NCBI GenBank assembly: GCA_017650305.1
Contig: JAGCFD010000035.1
Coordinates: forward strand, 1-64,000
Direction of reading: 5' to 3'
DNA: 64,000 nucleotides
Source of the DNA: Bacteroidales bacterium
GTDB taxonomy: Bacteria > Bacteroidota > Bacteroidia > Bacteroidales > WCHB1-69
In this document: one piece after another, positions 34,650-43,279 of the stretch
How the letters are laid out: every line of letters begins with the position of its first letter
How positions within the stretch are numbered: the stretch's first letter is position 1
Program-made: the position numbers and the translations under genes
The notes under the pieces: generated by a model
Seen by the model: only the letters and a program-made list of their open reading frames with translations
Told to the model about the DNA's origin: nothing
The model's database searches: none

Positions 34650-36116
34650 GTGAAAATCATTGACCGCTATCTGTGCAAAAACTTCCTGGGACCCTTTGTC
34701 CTGACGTTTTTCGTGGCTCTCTTTGTGCTGCTGATGCAGTTTCTTTGGAAGTGGGTCGATGAGTTGGTCGGAAAGGGTTTGGAGCTTGGTGTGCTCTTGA
34801 AATTGCTCTTCTATGCTTCCATAACCCTCTCCTCAATGGCGTTTCCATTAGCGGTACTGCTGGCCTCCCTGATGACATTCGGCAATATGGGCGAACGATC
34901 TGAAATTGTCGCCCTAAAGTCTGCCGGCATCTCTACCCGACGCATGATGATGCCCCTGACCGTTGTCTCCATCTTGATCGGGTATGTGGCTTTTGAAGTG
35001 TCTAACGACGTGATACCCCGAGCATCTGTCAAGTTGAAAATGCTGCTCTTTGATATTCAAGAACAGAAACCTGCTCTTAATATCACAGAGGGCGTTTTTT
35101 ATACCGACATTGACAACTACGCTATCCGCGTGGGCAAGAAGATGCCAGACGGAGTTACCATCAAGGACATCCTGATTTACGACCACTCCAAACACCAGGG
35201 CAATGTGAATGTCACCGCAGCCGAGCGGGGCACAATGGTGGTTACCCCAGACAAGCACTATCTGCTCTTTACGCTCTATAACGGATCCAGCTGGGATGAG
35301 TCCTCCGTGACACGCGGTTCCTACGATTCTCGGAACCATTACCCCCTTATGCGCGCAACCTTCGACAAACAGTATAAACGCTTTGACATGTCGGACTTTT
35401 CTGCGCAAAGTGTTGATGCCAGTTTCTACGAGAATCACTCCACGGCGCTCTCCATCAAACAGCTGAACCAGCAGATAGACAGTGCGAAATTCCATATCCA
35501 GAGCCAGAACCGCAACGCGGCCAACGTCTTTTTCCAATGCCTCTATTTCTATAATTTGTCGGTGGCCCCAAGCGATAAGATTGAACAAGCCTCAACGGAT
35601 AATATTCCCAGATTAGAGGATCGAGACGAGGAATTTCGCGCCCGAGTGCTTCAGTTGGCTGAGAATGGTGTCCGAAACACCACCTACGCCATCAACTATA
35701 ACTTCCAGGATGTCAATTACCGTACCCATCAGTTGTGGAATTACCAGATTGAATTCTACAGAAAGTTTACCTTGGCGGTGGCCTGTCTGCTCTTCTTCTT
35801 TATCGGCGCGCCCCTCGGCTCTATTATCCGCAAGGGTGGTATTGGCATACCTTTGGTGATCACAGTGGTGTTTTTCACCTTCTATTTCGCTATCTCCATT
35901 ATTGGTGAAAAATTGTCAAAAAGCAGTCCGCTGCCCGTATGGTTCGGCATGTGGCTCTCCTCTTTTGTCTTGCTGCCTATATGTGTCTTCCTGACCTATC
36001 ATGCAACTACGGACTCCTCCGTGCTTTCACCCGATACATATTCCAAATTCTTTGAAAATATTAAACATTTGAAAATATTCAAGAAACGACATGAAGATTC
36101 TCCAACTGTGTCATAA
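34650..36116 (+). CDS. LptF/LptG-family permease of LPS export
   Basis: 488 residues with a GTG start 15 bp after the transketolase gene. Three N-terminal helices, among which SAGISTRRMMMPL is the conserved cytoplasmic coupling segment, then a long periplasmic beta-jellyroll (about 130-350) and three C-terminal helices with FFFIGAPLGSIIRKGGIGIP. Together with LptB these permeases extract lipopolysaccharide from the inner membrane. Whether it is LptF or LptG is not decided, as only one copy is present in the window. Its end overlaps the glycosyltransferase start by 26 bp. Confidence 0.92.
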   Translation: MKIIDRYLCKNFLGPFVLTFFVALFVLLMQFLWKWVDELVGKGLELGVLLKLLFYASITLSSMAFPLAVLLASLMTFGNMGERSEIVALKSAGISTRRMMMPLTVVSILIGYVAFEVSNDVIPRASVKLKMLLFDIQEQKPALNITEGVFYTDIDNYAIRVGKKMPDGVTIKDILIYDHSKHQGNVNVTAAERGTMVVTPDKHYLLFTLYNGSSWDESSVTRGSYDSRNHYPLMRATFDKQYKRFDMSDFSAQSVDASFYENHSTALSIKQLNQQIDSAKFHIQSQNRNAANVFFQCLYFYNLSVAPSDKIEQASTDNIPRLEDRDEEFRARVLQLAENGVRNTTYAINYNFQDVNYRTHQLWNYQIEFYRKFTLAVACLLFFFIGAPLGSIIRKGGIGIPLVITVVFFTFYFAISIIGEKLSKSSPLPVWFGMWLSSFVLLPICVFLTYHATTDSSVLSPDTYSKFFENIKHLKIFKKRHEDSPTVS

Positions 36117-37299
36117 GCCGCCCCATCCAATGGTAGATGGCGGTTGCGTGGCCATTCATAATATTACCGACATGCTGCTGAAAAGCGGGCACGATGTCAA
36201 AGTGATAGCGGTCGAAACGCCCAAGCACCCGGTGCGCCTTGACGCATTCCCGGACGGGTATCTGCAGAAAACTCGCTTTGAGTCCGTTTTTGTGGATACC
36301 ACCCTGCATTTTCTGGATGCGTTAAAGACACTCTTCTCAGGTACATCCTATCATATCAGCCGCTTTTATTCAAAGCAGATGGTCTCCCTGCTTACCGAAG
36401 TTCTTAAAAGGGAAACCTTTGACATTATTCATATAGAGTCAATCTATATGATGCCTTATATTGCGGTGATTAGAAAACTTACCACTACTCCTGTGGTGAT
36501 GCGCATGCACAATATCGAACATGAGATATGGGAGCGCCTGGCGCAGAACGAGCGCAATCCTTTCAAGAAGATTGCCTATAGGGTAAACGCTCACCAACTT
36601 GAACGTGTGGAACGCCGTATTCTTCATTCTGTGGATGGTTATCTGACAATCTCCGGGCCAGATTACGAATATTTCCACGCGCTTTCTCCTAATTCCAAAG
36701 GTGAAATCTTGACATTTGGTATCGATCTGGATAGATATGAGGACGAAGATGACTACATCGCGTCTGACGAGCCATCCCTGTTTCATCTGGGTAGCATGAA
36801 TTGGACCCCCAATGTGGAAGGTATTGAATGGTTTTTGGATGAGGTGTGGCCTGAAATTTTGCGGGAGCATCCGGAACTGACATTCACCATCGCGGGACAC
36901 CATATCCCCGAGAAATTGTTCCAACGTCAGGATCCTAACGTGCAAATGGTCGGTTCCGTGCCCGACGCTAATGAGTTTATGCTCCAGCATGACATCATGA
37001 TCGTACCTTTGCTGTCAGGTAGCGGTATCCGCATCAAAATTATCGAAGGTATGGCCTTGGGCAAAGTTGTTGTTACTACATCGGTGGGTGCACAAGGTCT
37101 TGATGTGGAGAACGGCAAACACCTTTTCATCGCTGATACCCCAGAAGAATTTGTGGCCGTAGTGAACAAGTGTGTGGCCACACCCGACATCTGCTCCATT
37201 ATCGGTGAGAATGCCCGCGAATTCATCTCCGTACATCACAACAATGCACTCTTGCAAGAACAGTTGGTTGATTTTTATCATCTAATGCTGAAAAAATAG
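36091..37299 (+). CDS. GT4-family glycosyltransferase
   Basis: 402 residues. N-terminal Rossmann domain (MKILQLCHKPPHPMVDGG, then IHNITDMLLKSGHDVKVIAV) and a C-terminal nucleotide-sugar domain with FLGSM-like LFHLGSMNWTPNVEG and the donor-binding VPLLSGSGIRIKIIEGMALG (E-x7-E-like) segment. It resembles GT4 enzymes that use the 'PEP-CTERM/exosortase' sequence style (…PPxPxxxGG…), but the acceptor cannot be inferred. Embedded between LptF/G and dxs, which hints at envelope polysaccharide or lipid work. Confidence 0.85.
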   Translation: MKILQLCHKPPHPMVDGGCVAIHNITDMLLKSGHDVKVIAVETPKHPVRLDAFPDGYLQKTRFESVFVDTTLHFLDALKTLFSGTSYHISRFYSKQMVSLLTEVLKRETFDIIHIESIYMMPYIAVIRKLTTTPVVMRMHNIEHEIWERLAQNERNPFKKIAYRVNAHQLERVERRILHSVDGYLTISGPDYEYFHALSPNSKGEILTFGIDLDRYEDEDDYIASDEPSLFHLGSMNWTPNVEGIEWFLDEVWPEILREHPELTFTIAGHHIPEKLFQRQDPNVQMVGSVPDANEFMLQHDIMIVPLLSGSGIRIKIIEGMALGKVVVTTSVGAQGLDVENGKHLFIADTPEEFVAVVNKCVATPDICSIIGENAREFISVHHNNALLQEQLVDFYHLMLKK

Positions 37300-37301
37300 T
37301 C

Positions 37302-39209
37302 ATGTCCTATTTAGATATCATTCATACACCCGAAGATCTGCGAAAACTCTCCCTTGAAGAGCTGCCGGCATTGTGTCAGGAACTGCGTCGCTTCATCATT
37401 GAACAGACTGCTGAACATCCGGGACACTTGGGCTCCAGTTTAGGGGTTGTGGAATTGACTGTCGCTCTGCATTATGTCTTCGATACACCCCATGACAAGT
37501 TGGTATGGGATGTGGGGCATCAGGCATACTGCCATAAGATTCTGACAGGACGGAAAGAGCAGTTCTCCACCAACCGGTGTTATGGCGGCATCAGTGGCTT
37601 CCCGCGCCGTGAGGAGAGCGAATTCGATGCTTTTGGTACAGGACACTCTTCCACCTCCATCTCGGCTGTTCTGGGCATGGCTATGGCTGCCAAATTGAAT
37701 GGCGAGAAGGATAGAAACCATATCGCGGTCATCGGTGATGGCGCCATCGGAGGCGGTATGGCCTTTGAGGCTATGAACCAGGCCGCATACCGCGATGTGA
37801 ATATGCTCGTTATCCTCAATGATAACAAAATCTCCATCGACCAAAGTACTGGAGCCATGAGCAAATATTTGCTTTCGCTGACCGCCTCACCTGCCTATAA
37901 CCGTTTTAAAAACAGAGTTTGGAATCTTTTTACCTTTAAATCCAAAAGCTCTAACCGCATTACCCGCTTTTTCAGTAAGATGGGTAATGGCATCAAAGGC
38001 TATCTGCTGGGTGGTAGCAACTTGTTCCAAAGTCTTGGCTACCGCTACTTTGGACCGGCCGACGGACATGATGTCGTCTATCTGGTCAAGACTTTGCAAA
38101 GTCTGAAGCAACTTCCGGGACTGCAGTTGTTGCATGTCGTTACAGTGAAGGGTAAAGGCCTGGAGCTGGCAGAACAGGATCAGACCGCCTACCACGCACC
38201 TGGAAAGTTTGATCCCGAGACAGGACAGATTATAAGGCCAGAGAGTGCCAACCAACCTCCTAAGTATCAGGATGTGTTTGGCAATACCTTGTTGGAGCTG
38301 GCCCGCCAGGATGAAAAGGTGGTGGGTATCACGCCTGCTATGGCCACAGGGTGCTCGATGACCATTATGAACGATGTCTTTCCCGAGCGCGTTTTTGATG
38401 TCGGTATCGCAGAACAACATGCGGTGACGCTGGCAGCCGGCATGGTGACCGACGGACTGACCGTTTTTTGTAATATCTATTCCTCCTTCTTGCAACGTGG
38501 TTATGATCAAGTAATACATGATGTGGCCTTGCAGAAACTGCCGGTTGTTCTCTGTATTGATCGTGCTGGACTGGTGGGGGAGGACGGTGCCACACACCAG
38601 GGCGCCTTTGACCTTGCCTTTCTGCGCGCAGTCCCAGACCTCATCATATCCTCACCCCGTAACGAACACGAGCTGCGTAATCTGATGCTGACAGCCTACC
38701 ATAATGCCAAGTCAAACGGTCTGCCATTCGTGATTCGCTACCCCCGTGGGCGCGGTGTGCTGCTGGAATGGCACAATGAACCCCATGATCTGACCATCGG
38801 TCAAAGCGAAATGCTCCAAGACGGTAAAGATTTGCTGGTGCTCTCACTTGGACCCTTGGCCAATTACGTTACAGACGCAATTCAAAAAGTTCAAGAAGAC
38901 GGAATTACGCCTGCCCATCTGGATGTCCGTTTCCTGAAACCTCTCGACGAACAGAAACTCCTTGAGTTGGCTGAACGCTTCCCCGTGTGGATGACCGTGG
39001 AGGATGGTACGGAAACGGGTGGACTCTTCTCTGCCGTGTCCGAGTTCCTTGAAAGCCATCAACTCAATCGCATTGCTCTTCACCATGCTGCTCTCCCTGA
39101 CCGCTTCATCTCTCATGGTGACATCCCGTCACTATATAAAGAGGTGGGCTTCGATGCCGACAGCTTGGCCAATATGATGCGACAAGCCCTGGGCGTGCAT
39201 AAGCAGTAG
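37302..39209 (+). CDS. dxs: 1-Deoxy-D-xylulose-5-phosphate synthase
   Basis: Condenses pyruvate and glyceraldehyde-3-phosphate, the first step of the MEP isoprenoid pathway. 635 residues. HPGHLGSSLGVVELTVALHY, GHSSTSISAVLGMA, the TPP motif GDGAIGGGMAFEAMN … NDNKISID, and DVGIAEQHAVTLAAG with DRAGLVGEDGATHQG of the pyrimidine domain. It starts 2 bp after the glycosyltransferase, so it is translated from the same message. Confidence 0.97.
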   Translation: MSYLDIIHTPEDLRKLSLEELPALCQELRRFIIEQTAEHPGHLGSSLGVVELTVALHYVFDTPHDKLVWDVGHQAYCHKILTGRKEQFSTNRCYGGISGFPRREESEFDAFGTGHSSTSISAVLGMAMAAKLNGEKDRNHIAVIGDGAIGGGMAFEAMNQAAYRDVNMLVILNDNKISIDQSTGAMSKYLLSLTASPAYNRFKNRVWNLFTFKSKSSNRITRFFSKMGNGIKGYLLGGSNLFQSLGYRYFGPADGHDVVYLVKTLQSLKQLPGLQLLHVVTVKGKGLELAEQDQTAYHAPGKFDPETGQIIRPESANQPPKYQDVFGNTLLELARQDEKVVGITPAMATGCSMTIMNDVFPERVFDVGIAEQHAVTLAAGMVTDGLTVFCNIYSSFLQRGYDQVIHDVALQKLPVVLCIDRAGLVGEDGATHQGAFDLAFLRAVPDLIISSPRNEHELRNLMLTAYHNAKSNGLPFVIRYPRGRGVLLEWHNEPHDLTIGQSEMLQDGKDLLVLSLGPLANYVTDAIQKVQEDGITPAHLDVRFLKPLDEQKLLELAERFPVWMTVEDGTETGGLFSAVSEFLESHQLNRIALHHAALPDRFISHGDIPSLYKEVGFDADSLANMMRQALGVHKQ

Positions 39210-39266
39210 GCTGTCTGCAAACCTGATTCGTTACACCCTCTCATATTTGGAGAACTCCAATGCTTG

Positions 39267-39827
39267 TTATGCCTCGGCTGTTGTGCCGGCTGATGCCAAA
39301 TAATCACTTTCACGAACCTTCCGAATATTCATGATGGATAAGTCTGTGCTGTATTCTGACAAGGAGGTCGCTTCAAATATTTCAGATATCAATTTGTTGA
39401 CGCGATCAAGGTGATGATTTTTGGATTCGACATCCATATCCGGATCCTCCAAGACTTTAGATAACAGGTGCGAAAGCGTTTGCAACTTGGCAAATGTTTT
39501 GACAATTCTGTCCGACCAGAATGCTGAGAATTCGTTATGCAGCAAACATCCAATCATATAGATGCCGAGATTGCTGAAGGCAAATACGGGTTTGTCTCCT
39601 TCCAAGACATTTCCGGGACTTTTTCCCCATCTTGTAAAAATTTCTTCCGACTCCTTTTCGGTCAAGGTGATGGCGAAGTCATCTGTAAACTTTAACGGAT
39701 AATCCGCCACAACCCTTCTGATCTCTTCTGCTTCCACTTCAAAAATAGACGCCACATCCAAGTCAATCATCAGTTCTTTCTCCCTGATGAGATAATACTG
39801 CATTTTAGGAAATGAATTTTCTTTCAT
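39267..39827 (-). CDS. Divergent ORF6N-like protein
   Basis: 186 residues from the chosen start. LIREKELMIDLDVASIFEVE, followed by a run ending FPLKF-like YPLKFTDDFAITLTEKE, and then VFAFSNLGIYMIGCLL follow the pattern of the ORF6N domain (R-x-x-x-V-M-L-D-x-D-L-A-x-L-Y-x-V … R-F-P-x-D-F-x-F-x-L-T … G-x-A-M-L), a DNA-binding-like module of phage and island proteins, but with weak conservation. The rest is helical and unrecognised. The frame opens further upstream at a TTG, but that TTG and the following TATTTTTG form a promoter (39851-39881), so the ATG at 39827 was chosen. Converges with dxs. Confidence 0.6.
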   Translation of the reverse strand: MKENSFPKMQYYLIREKELMIDLDVASIFEVEAEEIRRVVADYPLKFTDDFAITLTEKESEEIFTRWGKSPGNVLEGDKPVFAFSNLGIYMIGCLLHNEFSAFWSDRIVKTFAKLQTLSHLLSKVLEDPDMDVESKNHHLDRVNKLISEIFEATSLSEYSTDLSIMNIRKVRESDYLASAGTTAEA

Positions 39828-39850
39828 AGTTATTTTGTTAAATTTTTCCA

Positions 39851-39881
39851 CAAAAATACACTCCTTTTCTTTCTCTGTCAA
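39851..39881 (-). promoter_or_regulatory. Promoter of the ORF6N-like gene
   Basis: TTG at 39879-39881, 20-bp spacer, TATTTTTG at 39851-39858 on the minus strand: a textbook Bacteroidota spacing. It lies 24 bp before the start codon and decides the start of that gene. Confidence 0.7.
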
Positions 39882-40128
39882 GAATTTGAGTAATTTTTTT
39901 ATTGTTGTATTTCAATGTGTTACAAAATCACAATTAATAGATTAACAATTAATAGTTAAATATGTGATTTATAATCTCTAATTTTGTGGCAATATTGGCA
40001 AAATATGTATGGTGTGTAGATAGTGTGCCGTCGGGTTTTTCTTCAAGATACTTCACATGGATGGTTGTTTTCATTTGACTTTTGATGGTGGTGTTTTGTC
40101 TTTTGTCGGAATGTTACGGAATTATTGT

Positions 40129-40137
40129 TATCTTTGC
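40129..40137 (+). promoter_or_regulatory. -7 box of the tyrosine phosphatase gene
   Basis: TATCTTTGC, 51 bp before the ATG; a TTTTG at 40101-40105 upstream is 23 bp away, slightly long. Confidence 0.55.
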
Positions 40138-40188
40138 TTTTCCATTTATGAATGGTTTAGAATGAATCTTTCAGTATCTTGAAGTGTT

Positions 40189-40656
40189 ATGTATAAAATA
40201 TTGTTTGTTTGCCATGGTAACATCTGTCGCAGTCCTATGGCTGAGTTTGTGATGAAACAGAAGGTGGCGGATTTGGGTCTCTCCTCGCAATTTGAGATTG
40301 CTTCTGCTGCCACGAGTCGGGAAGAAATAGGCAATCCTGTCTATCCGCCCGCCCGAAGCATGTTGCAGATCCATGGCATCACCTGTGAAGGCAAGACGGC
40401 TCGTCAAATGACGCGAGCCGATTACCACCACTATGACTATATCATTGCCATGGACCGAAACAATCTCCGGAACATAGATCGGCTGATAGGTCCTGATGTG
40501 GATGGGAAGATTTCGTTGTTGTTGGACTATACTGACAGCCCTCGCGACGTGGCCGATCCTTGGTACACGGGAGATTTCCAGATCACGTGGGATGATGTTC
40601 AGCGTGGTTGCGATGGTCTTCTGCAACAGCTAACGGCTAATGACCCAAGACGTTAA
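40189..40656 (+). CDS. Low-molecular-weight protein-tyrosine phosphatase
   Basis: 155 residues. FVCHGNICRSPMAE holds the catalytic CxxxxxR-S loop (Cys8, Arg14), and DYTDSPRDVADPWYTGDF near residue 117 contains the general-acid Asp of the DPW/Y motif. Such enzymes dephosphorylate BY-kinases in polysaccharide export or arginine-phosphorylated proteins. It is monocistronic, and its stop overlaps the convergent oligopeptide-binding gene by 4 bp. Confidence 0.95.
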   Translation: MYKILFVCHGNICRSPMAEFVMKQKVADLGLSSQFEIASAATSREEIGNPVYPPARSMLQIHGITCEGKTARQMTRADYHHYDYIIAMDRNNLRNIDRLIGPDVDGKISLLLDYTDSPRDVADPWYTGDFQITWDDVQRGCDGLLQQLTANDPRR

Positions 40657-42296
40657 CGTCCGATTTTGACTTTTGTCAAATCAAGCATGTTGATGGGGTT
40701 GATGCCGAGTCCTGTTACCTCTTTGCGGGTAAATCGTACCACTTTGTCGTAATAGAGCACTACCACAGGTGCATCTGCCATGAGCAGGGAATCCATGCGA
40801 ATGTAATAATCGTTGCGCTTTTCGTCATCCGTGCAGCGTTGGGAGGCTTCATACAACTTGTCGAAGGTCTTGTTCACATAGTGTGTATAGTTAGAGCCTG
40901 TCGGTTGAAGATTCTTGGAGTAGAAAAGTGCCAGGTAGTTTTCCGCATCGGGGTAGTCGCAAATCCATGAGCCTCGGAAGAAGGGCAGTTGGTAGCTGCG
41001 CATCATTTCGCGCTGCTGTGCGCCTTGGGTTACGTCCAGTCGGAGGTCTATGCCGATTTGTGAGAGTTCGTGTTGGATGTACTGGCATAAGTCTGCATAG
41101 TTGGCGGAAACAGCCACGCTGATGGGTGGCAGGCCTTTGCCATGAGGATAGCCGGCTTCCGCTAAGAGCGCTGCGGCTTTTTCAGGGTTGTAGTCATAAC
41201 CTTTGACCCTATTCGGGTTGAAGGCTGCCATGCCCCTGGGGATGAAGCCCGCCGTGCCCGCATAACCCACGTTATTGCGCAAGAATTTCATCATTTTGTC
41301 ACGATCAAAGCCGTAATTTATGGCCTGACGCACCTTCTTGTTCAATAATGGATTGTTGTCACCCTTGTCTTTCAACATGAAGCCAAGGTATTCTGTATTT
41401 AGATAAGGCCCTGTCAGCAACGTGATATTATCCTTGTATTCCGGATTCAGTTTTCCGTCTTTGGTCAGCAATGCGTCTTTGTAGCAAGCTTCCACACCCG
41501 ACATGAAATCAATGCTGCCTTTCATGAATTCCATGAACACAGACTGTTTGTCAACAATAAAAGAGATGGCAACAGCATCGAGATAAGGCAGGGAATGGCC
41601 GTATTCATCTTTCTCAAAATAGTCCGGATTCTTGCGTAGTACCAGTTTGACACCCTCTTGCCAAAGTTGGAATTTGAATGGGCCGGTGCCGACGGGATGG
41701 TTGCGGAAATCTTTGCCGTAATGATCCACCACCTCTTTAGGCACCACAGAACAGTATTTCATCGTGAGGATGCCTAAGAAAGGCGGAAAAGCCTCCGACA
41801 GGGTGATTCTGAAGACGGTGTCGTTGACAGCCTCAAAACAGGGGCTTCCGTCAGATTTGCGCTGTACTTTTTGGAATACCCACGCGCCGGGGGAAGCAAC
41901 CTCGCCGTCCAAAATACGGTTGAAACTGTACACGAAATCCTGGGCTTTAACTAATCTTTTTTCTTTGAAAGGGAAAAAATCAGTGTTGTGAAAGGAGACA
42001 TCGTTGCGCAGGATGAAGGTGTAGGTGCGCCCATCTTCGGATATGGTCCAACTTTTGGCGATGGCGGGTACGATGTGCATGGAGTCGTCTAAGTCCACCA
42101 ATCCATTGTAGAGGTGGTTGCAGGCCCAAATGACTGACTGTCCGGAAGAGTAGGCGGGATCCAGCGTCTGGATGCCGGCAGATTCATTATAATGGAAGAT
42201 CATTTTGTCGTCATTGCGCCCCTTTTGCGAGCAGGAGAGGCACAATAAAGCCAAAACAGACAGAAGCAGCGGGCGGATGGTTCGTACGATCTTCAT
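40653..42296 (-). CDS. Oligopeptide-binding lipoprotein (SBP family 5)
   Basis: 547 residues. Lipoprotein signal with lipobox LCLSC. The mature protein follows the DppA/OppA/MppA pattern: IQTLDPAYSSGQSVIWACNH, DGRTYTFILRNDVSFHN, AQDFVYSFNRIL, and LNKKVRQAINYGFDRDKMM. These bind peptides for ABC uptake. No permease or ATPase genes adjoin. It ends the cell-wall gene run and overlaps the M23 gene by 1 bp, which makes murein peptides a plausible ligand; that is inference from context only. Confidence 0.9.
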   Translation of the reverse strand: MKIVRTIRPLLLSVLALLCLSCSQKGRNDDKMIFHYNESAGIQTLDPAYSSGQSVIWACNHLYNGLVDLDDSMHIVPAIAKSWTISEDGRTYTFILRNDVSFHNTDFFPFKEKRLVKAQDFVYSFNRILDGEVASPGAWVFQKVQRKSDGSPCFEAVNDTVFRITLSEAFPPFLGILTMKYCSVVPKEVVDHYGKDFRNHPVGTGPFKFQLWQEGVKLVLRKNPDYFEKDEYGHSLPYLDAVAISFIVDKQSVFMEFMKGSIDFMSGVEACYKDALLTKDGKLNPEYKDNITLLTGPYLNTEYLGFMLKDKGDNNPLLNKKVRQAINYGFDRDKMMKFLRNNVGYAGTAGFIPRGMAAFNPNRVKGYDYNPEKAAALLAEAGYPHGKGLPPISVAVSANYADLCQYIQHELSQIGIDLRLDVTQGAQQREMMRSYQLPFFRGSWICDYPDAENYLALFYSKNLQPTGSNYTHYVNKTFDKLYEASQRCTDDEKRNDYYIRMDSLLMADAPVVVLYYDKVVRFTRKEVTGLGINPINMLDLTKVKIGR

Positions 42297-43258
42297 TATG
42301 AGAGGGATTGGTTCACTTTCTTGGAGGACTCGAGGATGGCGTTGTACTCCTCTGGGGTGATGTCACTGTAGAAGTAGTAAACAGGGTTGACACGCTGGTC
42401 GCCTTTGATGACTTCATAGTGCAGGTGCGATCCTGTCGCCATGCCTGTGGCACCGACATAGCCTATGAGTTGTCCACGCTTGACGCGTTGTCCAGGCTTG
42501 ACAGCCTTCTTAGACATGTGGGCATAAAGAGTCTTGTAGGAATAGCCATGGGAGATGACCACGCAGATCCCGTAGCCGCCACCGGGGTTCTCGCTCGTCA
42601 CCACTCCGTCAGCGGTGGCGTATATGGGCGTGCCTTTGGGCGCCGTGATATCAACTCCTGTGTGGGGTCGTAATGTCTTCAAGACAGGATGGTACCGCCG
42701 TCCGAAGCCTGAGGTGACAGTGTACATATTCTTCAAAGGACGGATGGCGGGAATGCAGTTGAGCATCTCCGATTTCTTGCCAGCAATCTGTTCCAACTCC
42801 TGCAAGGATCTGGTCTGTGCGGCTAAGCGAACCATCAGCTTATCGGCTTTTTTGTTTGCTCCCTTCAGCAAGGCGCTGGCCTCGGAGCGTGACAGGCTGT
42901 CGCCACCAGAATGTTCAACGAGCAATGGATAGCGCTCGGAGGCAGGCACGGGGTCCGCCTCCAGAATGGTGCGGTACACGTTGTCGTCCCGATCTTCTAT
43001 GTCGAGAAGCACTTTCGACATCAGGTCTATTCTCGTGTTGAGTTCCTCCACCTCCGCCTTTAGCTCATTGTTCTCTTTCTCCAAAAGTTTCTCCTTCGGT
43101 GAGTCAATCACGTAGAAGGCAATCCAGATGAAAAGGATGGCAAAAGCGATGCCACTCAGGAATACCCATACCATCCTCTTGGCGATATGCTTGAAATTCA
43201 GCTTCACCTTTTCAAAAGAGAGTGTCTTGGGGTTGAACTTGTAAAATCCGTTGGGCAT
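42296..43258 (-). CDS. M23 (LytM) family zinc endopeptidase
   Basis: 320 residues. One transmembrane helix (about 29-50), a periplasmic coiled coil (about 55-90, 130-165), then the LytM domain: RPHTGVDITAPKGTPIYA (zinc ligands His and Asp) and GSHLHYEV (catalytic/zinc His pair), with HGYSYKTLYAHMSK between. Both halves of the metal site are intact, so it should cleave peptidoglycan cross-links rather than being an EnvC-like activator. It lies 21 bp after the GH73 paralogue. Confidence 0.93.
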   Translation of the reverse strand: MPNGFYKFNPKTLSFEKVKLNFKHIAKRMVWVFLSGIAFAILFIWIAFYVIDSPKEKLLEKENNELKAEVEELNTRIDLMSKVLLDIEDRDDNVYRTILEADPVPASERYPLLVEHSGGDSLSRSEASALLKGANKKADKLMVRLAAQTRSLQELEQIAGKKSEMLNCIPAIRPLKNMYTVTSGFGRRYHPVLKTLRPHTGVDITAPKGTPIYATADGVVTSENPGGGYGICVVISHGYSYKTLYAHMSKKAVKPGQRVKRGQLIGYVGATGMATGSHLHYEVIKGDQRVNPVYYFYSDITPEEYNAILESSKKVNQSLS

Positions 43259-43279
43259 AGTGAAAGAAGTGTCAGTGGG

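Larger units (their letters stand above)
39828..40188. other. 361-bp divergent intergenic region
   Basis: AT-rich spacer between two divergent genes. It contains the promoter at 39851-39881 (minus), a -7 box at 40129-40137 (plus), and an AATTAATAG direct repeat around 39931-39956. No open frame or RNA gene was seen. Confidence 0.6.

Noticed and set aside
39931-39956. Short AATTAATAG direct repeat as part of a CRISPR or attachment site
   Set aside because: Only two copies, 9 bp, in AT-rich sequence, with no spacers, integrase or tRNA nearby.
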